Assembly (NCBI GenBank): GCA_964584925.1
Contig: CAZPBS010000002.1
Location: forward strand, 19,972-83,971
Reading direction: 5' to 3'
DNA from: Pontimonas sp964584925
GTDB lineage: Bacteria > Actinomycetota > Actinomycetes > Actinomycetales > Microbacteriaceae
DNA: 64,000 bases
Each line of letters starts with the position of its first letter. Positions within the stretch are counted from its first letter, which is position 1. Under the pieces are notes generated by a model. The model did not search any database, was not told the DNA's origin, and saw only the letters and a list, made by a program, of their open reading frames with translations. Shown here piece by piece: positions 31,606 through 39,414 of the stretch. A program made the position numbers and the translations under genes.

Positions 31606-33001
31606 AGCACCGACCGCTCTCGCGGATCTCGCCGGCCAGCATGTTCTCATAGCCGGAGTGGGTCGCGAGGGCACTGCGGTGGCGACGCGCCTTGCTGCTC
31701 TCGACCCTGCCCCTGCGGTCATGGCTGTGGATGGCCAGGAGGGTCCCTCCGCCGAGGCTTTTCGCGAGGCTTTCCCCAGCATCCCTCTGCATATCGCGGA
31801 TAAGCAGGGCGGTATTCCACCCGCGTGCCAGGACGCCACCATGGCGGTCGTGTCTCCCGGCATTGCGATCACGAGCGAACTTCATCGATCACTACGAGAG
31901 CTCTCCATTCCCCTGACCTCGGGCAGCGCGATGTTTGTGGCAGAGCACAGTGAGCGTATGGTCGGCATCACCGGGTCAAAGGGGAAATCCACCACCACCA
32001 CGCTTGTCCACGCGCTTCTGCAGGGCTCAGGGCTCGACGCAGCACTGGGCGGCAATATGGGGATTCCCCTGCTGGGGCTGGAGAGCGCAGAGTTCTATGC
32101 CGCAGAACTCTCCAGCTTTCAATGCCACTACCTCGAGGCGTCCCCTCGAGTCGTGGGTCTCACAGCATTATTCCCCGAGCATCTGGATTGGCACGGAGAC
32201 TGTGACACCTATTACGGCGACAAACTGGGCATAGTCGCCCATCGACCCGAACGGGTGGTCGCTAACGCGGATGATCCCATCCTGCGTCAGGAGCTATCGA
32301 CAAGACAGCCGGATCTGCCCATCACCTGGGTGGGAGAGGGACACCAGTGGCATCTCGAGCCTGATGGCGACGAGTCCTGGCTCTGTCATGGTGAAGAGAA
32401 GCTTTTCCACACCGCACACTCCAGCATTGTGGGGCGCCACAACCACCACAACATGCTGATGGCTCTCGCCATCGCCTCGGCGACTGAGCATCTGGTGATG
32501 AGTTCCATAGAGCCAGTTCTCAGCAATTTTGAAGGGCTTCCCCACCGCCTAGAGAAAATTACCGATCCGAGCGGTGTTGTCTTCATCAATGACTCTCTAG
32601 CGACGAACCCGCAGGCGGGTGCAGCAGCACTCCGATCCTTGTCCTCGCCGGGCATGGTCTGGATCGTGGGAGGGCAAGATCGAGGTGTGGATTACCAGCC
32701 CCTGGTGGACCAGGTACTGGCCTCCAAGCCCCGCAATATCCTCGGGCTCCCCGCGAGCGGTCAGAAATTGCTGGGGTTGTTTCGAGAAGCCCTCGAACGC
32801 TCTGGGGATGCCGCACAGGTTCACCTTGAAGAGGTTCCTGACATGGAAACCGCCGTCGCACGAGCCCGCGAACTCGCGGGATCAGGAGACTACGTACTGC
32901 TTTCGCCCGCGGCACCGAGCTTTGGCCAGTACCGTGATTACCAACACCGGGCGGAAGATTTCCGCTCCCATATTGAGAGCACCCGCAAGGAGAACCCATG
33001 A
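31598..33001 (+). CDS. murD2: Mur ligase, probable MurD2 (L-glutamate-adding)
   Basis: 467 aa ATP-dependent amide ligase of the MurD family. An N-terminal Rossmann-like domain (VLIAGVGREGTAVA) precedes the central ATPase with P-loop GITGSKGKSTTTT (G126-T132 core) and NMG in LGGNMGIPL, then AELSSFQ, HLDWHG and NDSLATNPQAGAAAL, and a C-terminal domain (SPAAPSFGQYRDYQHRAEDF). The P-loop GSKGKST differs from the more usual GTNGKTT of dcw-cluster MurD. Overlap with murL makes the MurD2 role, adding L-Glu to UDP-MurNAc-L-Ala, the best guess; ordinary MurD is the alternative. TTG start at 31598 (GGGAAG 5 nt upstream) lies within the murL end; the exact start is uncertain. Stop overlaps rph by ATGA. 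Confidence 0.8.
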   Translation: MPKAPTALADLAGQHVLIAGVGREGTAVATRLAALDPAPAVMAVDGQEGPSAEAFREAFPSIPLHIADKQGGIPPACQDATMAVVSPGIAITSELHRSLRELSIPLTSGSAMFVAEHSERMVGITGSKGKSTTTTLVHALLQGSGLDAALGGNMGIPLLGLESAEFYAAELSSFQCHYLEASPRVVGLTALFPEHLDWHGDCDTYYGDKLGIVAHRPERVVANADDPILRQELSTRQPDLPITWVGEGHQWHLEPDGDESWLCHGEEKLFHTAHSSIVGRHNHHNMLMALAIASATEHLVMSSIEPVLSNFEGLPHRLEKITDPSGVVFINDSLATNPQAGAAALRSLSSPGMVWIVGGQDRGVDYQPLVDQVLASKPRNILGLPASGQKLLGLFREALERSGDAAQVHLEEVPDMETAVARARELAGSGDYVLLSPAAPSFGQYRDYQHRAEDFRSHIESTRKENP

Positions 33002-33726
33002 CCCGCGCTGATGGCCGACTCGCCAGTGAGCTTCGCCCCGTAACAATCGAGCGTGGCTGGAGTGAGCAAGCCGAGGGGAGCGCGCTGATTTCCTTTGGTA
33101 ACACTAAAGTCCTCTGCACCGCCTCCTTCACCCCTGGTGTTCCGCGCTGGTTGAACGGCAAAGGTCGCGGGTGGGTGACGGCCGAATACGGCATGCTTCC
33201 CCGATCGACGAACGACCGCATGGATCGCGAGTCGGTGAAAGGCAAGATTGGCGGTCGCACCCACGAAATTTCTCGACTGATTGGGCGCTCCCTGCGCGGC
33301 ATTATTGACCTCAACCAGCTGGGTGAGAACACCATCGTGATTGACTGCGATGTGTTGCAAGCCGATGGCGGCACCAGGACAGCTGCCATCACCGGCGCGT
33401 ACGTGGCGCTGGCGGACTCCCTGAGCTGGGCCACCGAACACTGCCACGTCAAAAAGTCCGCTGCTCCACTGCGGGACTCTGTTGCCGCCATCAGTGTGGG
33501 AATAGTCGACGGGACACCGCTGTTGGATCTTGCCTATGTCGAAGACGTGTCTGCTGACACCGATATGAACGTGGTCGTGACCGGTCGCGGGTCCTTCGTG
33601 GAGGTGCAAGGAACCGCAGAGGGGACACCCTTTGAGCGTGCGGAACTGGACCGTTTGTTGGATTTGGCGCTTGCCGGCACCACCGAGCTTGCCCGGATTC
33701 AGCGTGAAGCTCTCGGGATTTCTTGA
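32998..33726 (+). CDS. rph: Ribonuclease PH
   Basis: 242 aa phosphorolytic 3'-5' exoribonuclease that trims tRNA 3' ends, usually a hexamer. Hallmarks: RPVTIERGW, EGSALISFGNTKVLCTAS, GWVTAEYGMLPRST, RSLRGIIDL, ADGGTRTAAITGAYVAL and LAYVEDVSADTDMNVV. Length matches the family. ATG at 32998 overlaps the murD2 stop (ATGA). Needed here also because tRNA 3' ends such as tRNA-Leu need processing. Coupled with rdgB downstream, a pairing common in actinobacteria. Confidence 0.96.
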   Translation: MTRADGRLASELRPVTIERGWSEQAEGSALISFGNTKVLCTASFTPGVPRWLNGKGRGWVTAEYGMLPRSTNDRMDRESVKGKIGGRTHEISRLIGRSLRGIIDLNQLGENTIVIDCDVLQADGGTRTAAITGAYVALADSLSWATEHCHVKKSAAPLRDSVAAISVGIVDGTPLLDLAYVEDVSADTDMNVVVTGRGSFVEVQGTAEGTPFERAELDRLLDLALAGTTELARIQREALGIS

Positions 33727-33728
33727 GT

Positions 33729-34301
33729 ATGCGCATCGTGGTGGGCACCAAGAACGCCCACAAAGTCCTGGAATTGCAGAGAATCCTGGAGGGTCTCATT
33801 CGAGGCATCGCGCTCGAGCCCTCCCCGGAAGACTCACCGGTGGAGGATGGCGACACTTTTTCCGCAAACGCTCTGATCAAAGCGCGCTCCGCGTTTGCGG
33901 CCACGGGCCGCCCCGCCATCGCTGATGACTCCGGACTCGAAGTACGCGCGCTAGAGGGTCGACCAGGAATTTTCTCTGCTCGGTACGCCGAGACGGGTTT
34001 AGATGCGGATAACACGGCAAAAGTTCTCGCAGAGATGGCAGGAGTGGAGGATCGTGCAGCGGCCTTCGTTTGCGCCGCAGCACTCGTCCACGACGGGGGA
34101 GAGGTGGTCATCGAGAAGCGGTGGGAGGGCTCGCTCGCCCACCACCCCGCTGGATCAGGCGGCTTTGGCTACGACCCTGTGTTTATTCCCGAGGGGTACT
34201 CAGTGACGTCAGCGGAGCTCACGGCAGAGCAGAAAGATGAGCTGTCTCATCGGGGCCAGGCGTTTCGGGCGCTCGCGCCGGCGATTGGCGCACTGGGATA
34301 G
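33729..34301 (+). CDS. rdgB: XTP/dITP diphosphatase
   Basis: 190 aa house-cleaning pyrophosphatase that removes inosine and xanthosine triphosphates from nucleotide pools. Motifs: VVGTKNAHK near the N-terminus, DTFSANALIKARSA, ADDSGLEVRAL, GRPGIFSARYA and GFGYDPVFIPEG, ending with SHRGQAF. ATG at 33729, two bases after the rph stop; the in-frame TTG at 33723 overlaps rph and is less likely. Last gene of the murL-murD2-rph-rdgB unit. Confidence 0.95.
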   Translation: MRIVVGTKNAHKVLELQRILEGLIRGIALEPSPEDSPVEDGDTFSANALIKARSAFAATGRPAIADDSGLEVRALEGRPGIFSARYAETGLDADNTAKVLAEMAGVEDRAAAFVCAAALVHDGGEVVIEKRWEGSLAHHPAGSGGFGYDPVFIPEGYSVTSAELTAEQKDELSHRGQAFRALAPAIGALG

Positions 34302-34334
34302 ATTTTCCCGCTCGTTTTTCCCGGTCCCACGCGC

Positions 34335-34340
34335 TATGCT
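34335..34340 (+). promoter_or_regulatory. rpsB: -10 box of rpsB-tsf
   Basis: TATGCT, predicting transcription from about 34347 and a leader of about 163 nt. Confidence 0.5.
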
Positions 34341-34346
34341 GGGCGA

Positions 34347-34509
34347 GCGCAGAGTTCGCTCTGTGACTTCGCGTGTCGATCAAGGTTCACACCCGTCGGT
34401 CTCCAGACAGTCTCTCCCTCCGGGAAGTTTCTGTTGGAGTGCGGTGGTGGCCTCGGCACCAGGCTCACACAATCGTGTGAGAGAAACCGAGAACAAAAGG
34501 AGAGCCGTC
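34347..34509 (+). promoter_or_regulatory. Long 5' leader of rpsB
   Basis: About 163 nt of untranslated RNA, the longest leader in a window where many genes have none. Near its 3' end a perfect 7 bp hairpin, CTCACAC-AATC-GTGTGAG (34464-34481), is followed by AAAAGGAGAG (the ribosome binding site) before the ATG. Such a leader fits autogenous control by ribosomal protein S2, which is known in other bacteria; the structure here is not one I can name. Confidence 0.45.
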
Positions 34510-35595
34510 ATGGCTACCGTCACAATTAGACAACTACTGGACGCTGGCGTTCACTTTGGACACCAGACCCGTCGCTGGAACCCGAAAGTCAAGCGTTTTA
34601 TCCTGACCGAGCGCAGCGGCATTCACATCATCGACCTTCAGCAGTCCCTGGCCTACATTGACAAGGCCTACGACTTCGTCAAGGAGACCGTTGCTCACGG
34701 CGGCACCGTCCTCTTCGTGGGAACAAAGAAGCAGGCTCAGGAGTCTGTCTCCGAGCAGGCAACCCGCGTCGGCCAGCCCTATGTGAACGAGCGTTGGTTG
34801 GGTGGTCTTCTGACCAACTTCCAGACGGTCTCCAAGCGCCTGGGTCGCATGAAAGAGCTTGAAGAAATCGACTACGAGGACACCACTCAGGGTTACACCA
34901 AGAAGGAACTGTTGCTGAAGAAGCGTGAGCTGACCAAGCTGCAGAAGTCTCTCGGTGGTATTCGTACCCTGCAGAAGGCCCCCAGCGCGATCTGGGTCAT
35001 CGACCCCATTCGCGAGCACCTCGCTATCGATGAAGCCAGAAAGCTGGGCATTCCTGTCGTGGGAATCCTGGACTCCAACGCTGACCCCGATGACCTTCAG
35101 TACCCGATCCCGGGTAACGATGACGCCATCCGCTCCGTCGCGCTCCTCACCAAGGTGATCGCCGACGCTGTTGCGGAGGGCCTCATCGAGCGCCACCAGA
35201 AGCCTGAAGCAGAGGGCAACGTCTCCGCAGTCGAGCCACTTGCTGAGTGGGAGCGCGAGCTCCTCGAGCAGTCAGGTGATGCCCCGGTCGCCACGACCGA
35301 TGCGCCCGTCGAACCAGCAGCAGACGCTGCTCCTGCCGCAGCGAAGAAGCCTGCTGCTAAGGCTCCTGCTGCGAAGAAGGCACCGGCTAAGGCTGCTGCC
35401 AAGCCCGCAGCGGAGAAGAAGCCCGCCGCCAAGGCAACCACCACGAAGGCTGCCGCAGCGAAGAAGCCTGCTGCTAAGGCTCCTGCTGCGAAGAAGGCAC
35501 CGGCTAAGGCTGCTGCCAAGCCCGCAGCGGAGAAGAAGCCCGCCGCCAAGAAGGCACCGGCTAAGGCTGCTGCCAAGCCCGCAGAGAAGAAGTAA
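34510..35595 (+). CDS. rpsB: 30S ribosomal protein S2 with Lys/Ala/Pro-rich tail
   Basis: 361 aa. Residues 1 to about 255 are standard S2 (TIRQLLDAGVHFGHQTRRWNP, LFVGTKKQAQE, VNERWLGGLLTNF, LGIPVVGILDSNADPD). After an acidic linker (residues about 255-275) comes a roughly 85-residue tail built from AKKPAAK, APAAKKAPAK and AEKKPAAK units, like histone H1 tails. The tail is encoded by a 101 bp sequence present twice without change. ATG at 34510 with AAAGGAGAG. Followed by tsf after 11 bp, the universal rpsB-tsf pair. Confidence 0.97.
   Translation: MATVTIRQLLDAGVHFGHQTRRWNPKVKRFILTERSGIHIIDLQQSLAYIDKAYDFVKETVAHGGTVLFVGTKKQAQESVSEQATRVGQPYVNERWLGGLLTNFQTVSKRLGRMKELEEIDYEDTTQGYTKKELLLKKRELTKLQKSLGGIRTLQKAPSAIWVIDPIREHLAIDEARKLGIPVVGILDSNADPDDLQYPIPGNDDAIRSVALLTKVIADAVAEGLIERHQKPEAEGNVSAVEPLAEWERELLEQSGDAPVATTDAPVEPAADAAPAAAKKPAAKAPAAKKAPAKAAAKPAAEKKPAAKATTTKAAAAKKPAAKAPAAKKAPAKAAAKPAAEKKPAAKKAPAKAAAKPAEKK
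35333..35550 (+). repeat. 101 bp exact direct repeat inside rpsB
   Basis: Copies at 35333-35433 and 35450-35550 are identical base for base and separated by 16 bp (period 117 bp, 39 codons); a partial third copy starting AAGGCACCGG begins at 35551. Identity at synonymous positions implies recent duplication or gene conversion. Confidence 0.95.
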
Positions 35596-35606
35596 GGGAG
35601 AGACCT

Positions 35607-36431
35607 ATGGCTGTGTCACTCGAGGACATTAAGAAGCTGCGTGAGCAGCTGGGGACCGGAATGGTCGACACCAAGAACGCTCTGGAAGAAGCCGGTGGAG
35701 ACGTGGAAAAAGCCACGGAAATCCTCCGTCTCAAGGGCGCCAAAGGTAACGCGAAGCGTGCCGATCGCTCCACCAGTGAGGGCCTTGTCGCTGCTCACGA
35801 GGGCGATGGCGTTGCCTACCTGATCGAACTGGCATGTGAAACGGACTTCGTTGCGAAGAACGAGAAGTTCGTGAAGCTTGCCGATGACGTATTGGCTGCA
35901 GTGGTGGCCGCTGGTGTGGAGAGCGTCGATGCAGCTGTAGCTGCTCCCGCAGGCTCCGGGACGGTTGCTGGCATGATCGATGACCAGGCTGCGATTATTG
36001 GCGAGAAGGTGGAGCTGCGTCGAGTAGCGAAGCTGACCGGTGAGCACTTTGCCATCTACCTGCACAAGACCAATAAGGATCTTCCCCCGCAGGTTGGTGT
36101 GGTCGTCGCCTACTCCGGTAGTGATGCTGAGACAGCACGCAGTGTCGCCCAACACATTTCGTTTGCTGACCCTCAATACCTCTCCAAGGACGATGTCCCT
36201 GCCGAGGCTGTCGAGGCCGAGCGACGCATCGTGGAGGAGATCTCCCGCGGAGAAGGAAAGCCTGATGCCGCGCTGCCGAAGATTGTGGAGGGGCGCTTGG
36301 GCGCTTTCTTCAAGCAGGTTGCGCTGCTCGAGCAGGACTATGCCAGGGACAACAAACTCCAGATCAAAGCGGTCCTGGACCAGGCAGGTCTGAGCGTGAG
36401 TGGTTTCGCGCGTTTCCGCGTCGGATCCTAG
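35607..36431 (+). CDS. tsf: Elongation factor Ts
   Basis: 274 aa guanine-nucleotide exchange factor for EF-Tu. The N-terminal UBA-like domain (SLEDIKKLREQLGTGMVDTK, NALEEAGGDVEKA) is followed by the core with ETDFVAKNEKFVKLA and a C-terminal region with LLEQDYARDNKLQIKAVL. Length is typical of actinobacteria. ATG at 35607 after GGGAGAG. Co-transcribed with rpsB and ended by a strong hairpin 15 bp beyond the stop. Confidence 0.97.
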   Translation: MAVSLEDIKKLREQLGTGMVDTKNALEEAGGDVEKATEILRLKGAKGNAKRADRSTSEGLVAAHEGDGVAYLIELACETDFVAKNEKFVKLADDVLAAVVAAGVESVDAAVAAPAGSGTVAGMIDDQAAIIGEKVELRRVAKLTGEHFAIYLHKTNKDLPPQVGVVVAYSGSDAETARSVAQHISFADPQYLSKDDVPAEAVEAERRIVEEISRGEGKPDAALPKIVEGRLGAFFKQVALLEQDYARDNKLQIKAVLDQAGLSVSGFARFRVGS

Positions 36432-36445
36432 ACATCAACTCTCTC

Positions 36446-36489
36446 CTCGGGGGCAGTGGCCAGCGTGCCACTGCCCCCGAGGCGTTTGC
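36446..36489 (+). terminator. Terminator after rpsB-tsf
   Basis: Perfect 16 bp stem (CCTCGGGGGCAGTGGC with its complement, loop CAGCGT, 36446-36483) followed by CGTTTG. The T tract is short, as in many GC-rich terminators. Confidence 0.8.
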
Positions 36490-36498
36490 GCCCGCGCT

Positions 36499-36504
36499 AC
36501 GCTA
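36499..36504 (+). promoter_or_regulatory. -10 box of pyrH
   Basis: TACGCT just after the tsf terminator, giving a leader of about 19 nt with AAAGGAAAGG before the pyrH ATG. Confidence 0.5.
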
Positions 36505-36529
36505 AAGAGCGCAAAGGAAAGGTGCCAAC

Positions 36530-37237
36530 ATGCCCGAAGGCCGTCGTCGAGTACTTCTGAAACTTTCCGGCGAAGCATTTGGTGGGGGTTCTCTCGGAGT
36601 AAACCCTGACGTGGTTGCCGGTATTGCCCGCGAAATCGCCGAGGGCGCCAAAAAAGCCCAGGTTGCTGTCGTTGTCGGTGGCGGAAACTTCTTCCGAGGC
36701 GCAGAACTGAGCCAGCGCGGAATGGACCGCCGTCGCGCTGACTACATGGGAATGCTCGGAACCGTGATGAATGCTCTGGCCTTGCAAGACTTTTTGGAGC
36801 AAGCCGGGGCCCAGGTTCGGGTCCAGTCAGCAATTTCCATGACGCAGGTTGCTGAGCCCTACATCCCCTTGCGAGCCATTCGCCATCTGGAGAAGGGTCG
36901 TGTTGTGGTTTTTGGTGCAGGAGCTGGTTTGCCGTATTTTTCCACGGACACTGTTGCAGCGCAGCGGGCTCTCGAGATTCTGGCTGACGAGGTTCTGGTC
37001 GCGAAAAACGGTGTCGACGGCGTGTACACGACGGATCCGAAAAAGGACCCGGGCGCAAAAAAGTACGACAAGTTGACCTACCAGGAGGCGCTGGTTCAGG
37101 GTCTGAAGGTCGTGGATTCGACAGCGTTCAGTTTGTGTATGGATAACAAGATGCCGATGGTGGTCTTCGGTATGGAACCCGCCGGGAACGTGACGAAAGC
37201 CATCGTGGGTAAGCGCATTGGCACCGTCGTGTCCTAA
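36530..37237 (+). CDS. pyrH: UMP kinase
   Basis: 235 aa amino-acid-kinase-fold enzyme phosphorylating UMP to UDP, a hexamer in bacteria. Motifs: LLKLSGEAFGG, VVVGGGNFFRG, MDRRRADYMGMLGTVMNALAL, FGAGAGLPYFSTDT, AKNGVDGVYTTDPKKDP and DSTAFSLCMDNKMP. Length typical. ATG at 36530 preceded by AAAGGAAAGG. The conserved rpsB-tsf-pyrH-frr order continues, though with separate promoters. Confidence 0.97.
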   Translation: MPEGRRRVLLKLSGEAFGGGSLGVNPDVVAGIAREIAEGAKKAQVAVVVGGGNFFRGAELSQRGMDRRRADYMGMLGTVMNALALQDFLEQAGAQVRVQSAISMTQVAEPYIPLRAIRHLEKGRVVVFGAGAGLPYFSTDTVAAQRALEILADEVLVAKNGVDGVYTTDPKKDPGAKKYDKLTYQEALVQGLKVVDSTAFSLCMDNKMPMVVFGMEPAGNVTKAIVGKRIGTVVS

Positions 37238-37251
37238 AGGACACCGCGAAC

Positions 37252-37257
37252 TAGACT
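37252..37257 (+). promoter_or_regulatory. -10 box of frr-cdsA
   Basis: TAGACT after the pyrH stop, with a leader of about 14 nt that begins with the ribosome binding site AAGGAGA (37264-37270). Confidence 0.45.
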
Positions 37258-37277
37258 GACACCAAGGAGAAGAATCC

Positions 37278-37832
37278 ATGATTGCTGACGTGCTCGCTGA
37301 GGCCAAAGAAAAGATGGCGAAAGCCCTCGACGTTGTTCACGACGATTTTCAGACTGTGCGGACTGGTCGCGCTAATCCCGCGCTGTTCCAGAAAATCATG
37401 GTGGACTACTACGGTTCACCGACTCCGTTGGCGCAGTTGGCTAGTTTGCAGAATCAAGAAGCCCGCACCCTCTTAGTCACACCGTATGACAAGAGCGCTC
37501 TCAAAGAGATCGAGAAGGCCATCACCAATTTTCCTAACTTGGGCGCAAACCCCTCCAACGATGGTGACGTGATTCGCGTCACCATGCCGGAACTCACCGA
37601 AGAGCGCCGCAAAGAGTACGTGAAAATTGTGAAGCAAAAAGCAGAAGACGGTCGTGTTTCTGTTCGCAGTGTCCGCCGCAAAGCGATGGATGATTTGAGC
37701 GCTCTTACCTCCGACGTGGGCGAGGACGAGGTCTCCCGGGCGGAGAAAGAGCTCGAGTCGATCACGAAGAACCACATCGATTTGATTGAGGAAGCGCTCA
37801 AGAAGAAAGAAGCCGAGCTGCTCGAGGTCTAA
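37278..37832 (+). CDS. frr: Ribosome recycling factor
   Basis: 184 aa tRNA-mimic protein that, with EF-G, splits the post-termination ribosome. Family motifs are FQTVRTGRANPALFQKI, VDYYGSPTPLAQLAS, LVTPYDKSALKEIEKAI, NPSNDGDVIRVTMPELTEER and VRSVRRKAMDDL. Length is typical. ATG at 37278 with AAGGAGA. Its stop TAA shares the A with the cdsA ATG, giving tight coupling. Confidence 0.97.
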   Translation: MIADVLAEAKEKMAKALDVVHDDFQTVRTGRANPALFQKIMVDYYGSPTPLAQLASLQNQEARTLLVTPYDKSALKEIEKAITNFPNLGANPSNDGDVIRVTMPELTEERRKEYVKIVKQKAEDGRVSVRSVRRKAMDDLSALTSDVGEDEVSRAEKELESITKNHIDLIEEALKKKEAELLEV

Positions 37833-38779
37833 TGAGCGAGCGTTCGTCATCGAAGAAGAAGTTTGATCCTGCCCAAGTAGGTGCTGAAGCGCTGGAGCAG
37901 CTCGAAGCGGCGGTTTCTGAGCTCGAGGAGCAGGTACGAGACGTCAATGCCCGTATCGATAAGCGTGCGGGACGCCCACTCTGGCAAGCCATTGTCTTTG
38001 GGTTGCTGCTCGGTGGGGTTTTCGTCGCCAGCCTGTTCTGGTTAGTAGAACTTTTCGTCCTGTTTGTGACAGCGCTCGTCATTTTCGCTGTTCTGGAGCT
38101 CGCCGGGGCCCTGACCGTCAAGGGTCGGTTGCGCTCGCGCTGGCCACTCGTCATTGTTTCGGCGACGATGGTTCCCCTCGCCGCGCTCTTCGGTCCTGAA
38201 GGGCAACTCTGGTCGCTGGTAGGGGCCATCATTCTCGCCATCGCCATCCGATCAGGACGCGCACTGCTCCAGCCTGATTCGCGGGCAACAACGTTGCCTG
38301 ACATTGGTGTGGCCGTCATGGTCTTGGCCTACATCCCGTTCCTGGCAGGCTTTGCTGTCACCGTGGCCACCAGCCCCGGTGGTGTGGGGTGGCTCTTTGC
38401 CGGTGTCGTCATTGTGGTCTGCGTGGACGTGGCTGCCTACGCAACAGGATTGAGTTTTGGTAAGACACCCCTCGCCCCCAATATCTCTCCCAAGAAAACC
38501 TGGGAGGGTTTTGCTGGTTCACTTCTGGCAGCACTTGTCGCTGGAGTGCTGTTGGGCGTCCTCATGCTGGGTGTTGCGTGGTGGGTCGGGTTGCTCTTGG
38601 GGGCAGTCCTCGTGGGCTCCGCAACGCTTGGAGACCTGGTGGAGTCCCTGATCAAGCGCGACCTAGGCATCAAGGACATTTCGTCCTGGCTTCCCGGGCA
38701 CGGTGGATTCCTCGATCGCCTGGACTCCATGTTGCCCTCGATGGCGATGCTCTTCGTCATGTTCCAGATTTTTGGCTAG
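37832..38779 (+). CDS. cdsA: Phosphatidate cytidylyltransferase
   Basis: 315 aa membrane enzyme making CDP-diacylglycerol, precursor of all phospholipids. About 45 charged N-terminal residues form a short coiled-coil-like segment (LEQLEAAVSELEEQVRDVNA) before the first membrane helix; seven or eight hydrophobic segments follow. The CdsA signature is at the C-terminus: SLIKRDLGIKDISSWLPGHG, then GFLDRLDSML. The internal SPKKTWEGFAGS is also diagnostic. ATG at 37832 overlaps the frr stop. Confidence 0.96.
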   Translation: MSERSSSKKKFDPAQVGAEALEQLEAAVSELEEQVRDVNARIDKRAGRPLWQAIVFGLLLGGVFVASLFWLVELFVLFVTALVIFAVLELAGALTVKGRLRSRWPLVIVSATMVPLAALFGPEGQLWSLVGAIILAIAIRSGRALLQPDSRATTLPDIGVAVMVLAYIPFLAGFAVTVATSPGGVGWLFAGVVIVVCVDVAAYATGLSFGKTPLAPNISPKKTWEGFAGSLLAALVAGVLLGVLMLGVAWWVGLLLGAVLVGSATLGDLVESLIKRDLGIKDISSWLPGHGGFLDRLDSMLPSMAMLFVMFQIFG

Positions 38780-38828
38780 GCCGGCACTCCACCCCGGTTT
38801 TTAGCGCCAGGGCTGGCAGAATGGCCAT

Positions 38829-39374
38829 GTGGACACCCCCTTCCCTCGTGCAGAAAAAGGCATGCCCGGCTATGACCCGGACGTTGTCACAGAGTTCCTT
38901 GATCGCGCTAAGCGCGTCTTCGAAGGGGAAGAAGAAGGAATCACCTCGAGCGATATTCGCCACAAAGTATTCCCACTCGTATCAAAGGATGGCTTTGGTA
39001 CCAAAGCAGTAGATGAAGCGCTCTGGCGCTTAGAGGAGGCGTTCGCCGACAAGGAACGCCTGGCGGACACTGAAAACCAAGGCGAAGAGACCTACTACGC
39101 GGGAGTCCGCGAACGGGCACAGGAAATCTTGGATCGTGTAGCGAGGCCCGCAAAAATCAAGTTCCGCACCGTTTCCAAGATTCGCCCCGGCTACCACCCA
39201 GCTGACGTGGATGACATGTGCGACCACATCGCCCGCTATTTCCAGCAACAAGAGGCACTCTCTGTCACTGCCGTGCGGAAGGGAACCTTCCGCACGATGC
39301 TCGGTGGATATGACGAAAAGCAGGTCGACACTCTCCTGGATGAGACTGTGTCGGTCATGCTGGCGGTTCGCTAA
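38829..39374 (+). CDS. DivIVA-repeat protein
   Basis: 181 aa soluble protein with three DivIVA-like repeats, GMPGYDPDVVTEFLDRA (about 12-28), IRPGYHPADVDDMCDHI (about 118-134) and MLGGYDEKQVDTLLDE (about 157-172), each matching the GYD-x2-x-VD-x-FLD N-terminal signature that in DivIVA/Wag31 contacts the membrane. It lacks the long coiled-coil tail of DivIVA, so it may be an adaptor for polar growth (inference). GTG start at 38829 with CAGAAT 6 nt upstream, a weak leaderless signal. Homologues follow cdsA in other Microbacteriaceae. Confidence 0.8.
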   Translation: MDTPFPRAEKGMPGYDPDVVTEFLDRAKRVFEGEEEGITSSDIRHKVFPLVSKDGFGTKAVDEALWRLEEAFADKERLADTENQGEETYYAGVRERAQEILDRVARPAKIKFRTVSKIRPGYHPADVDDMCDHIARYFQQQEALSVTAVRKGTFRTMLGGYDEKQVDTLLDETVSVMLAVR

Positions 39375-39414
39375 CCCGGAGTATGAAGGACCTCCCGGGT
39401 ACACTGTGGGAGCC

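Noticed and set aside
35333..35595. CRISPR-like or mobile repeat in the rpsB region
   Set aside because: The repeats are in frame, encode the S2 tail and have no spacer array structure.
39211..39414. N-terminal extension of the transglycosylase-like protein
   Set aside because: Overlaps the DivIVA-repeat gene and would bury the signal peptide inside the protein.
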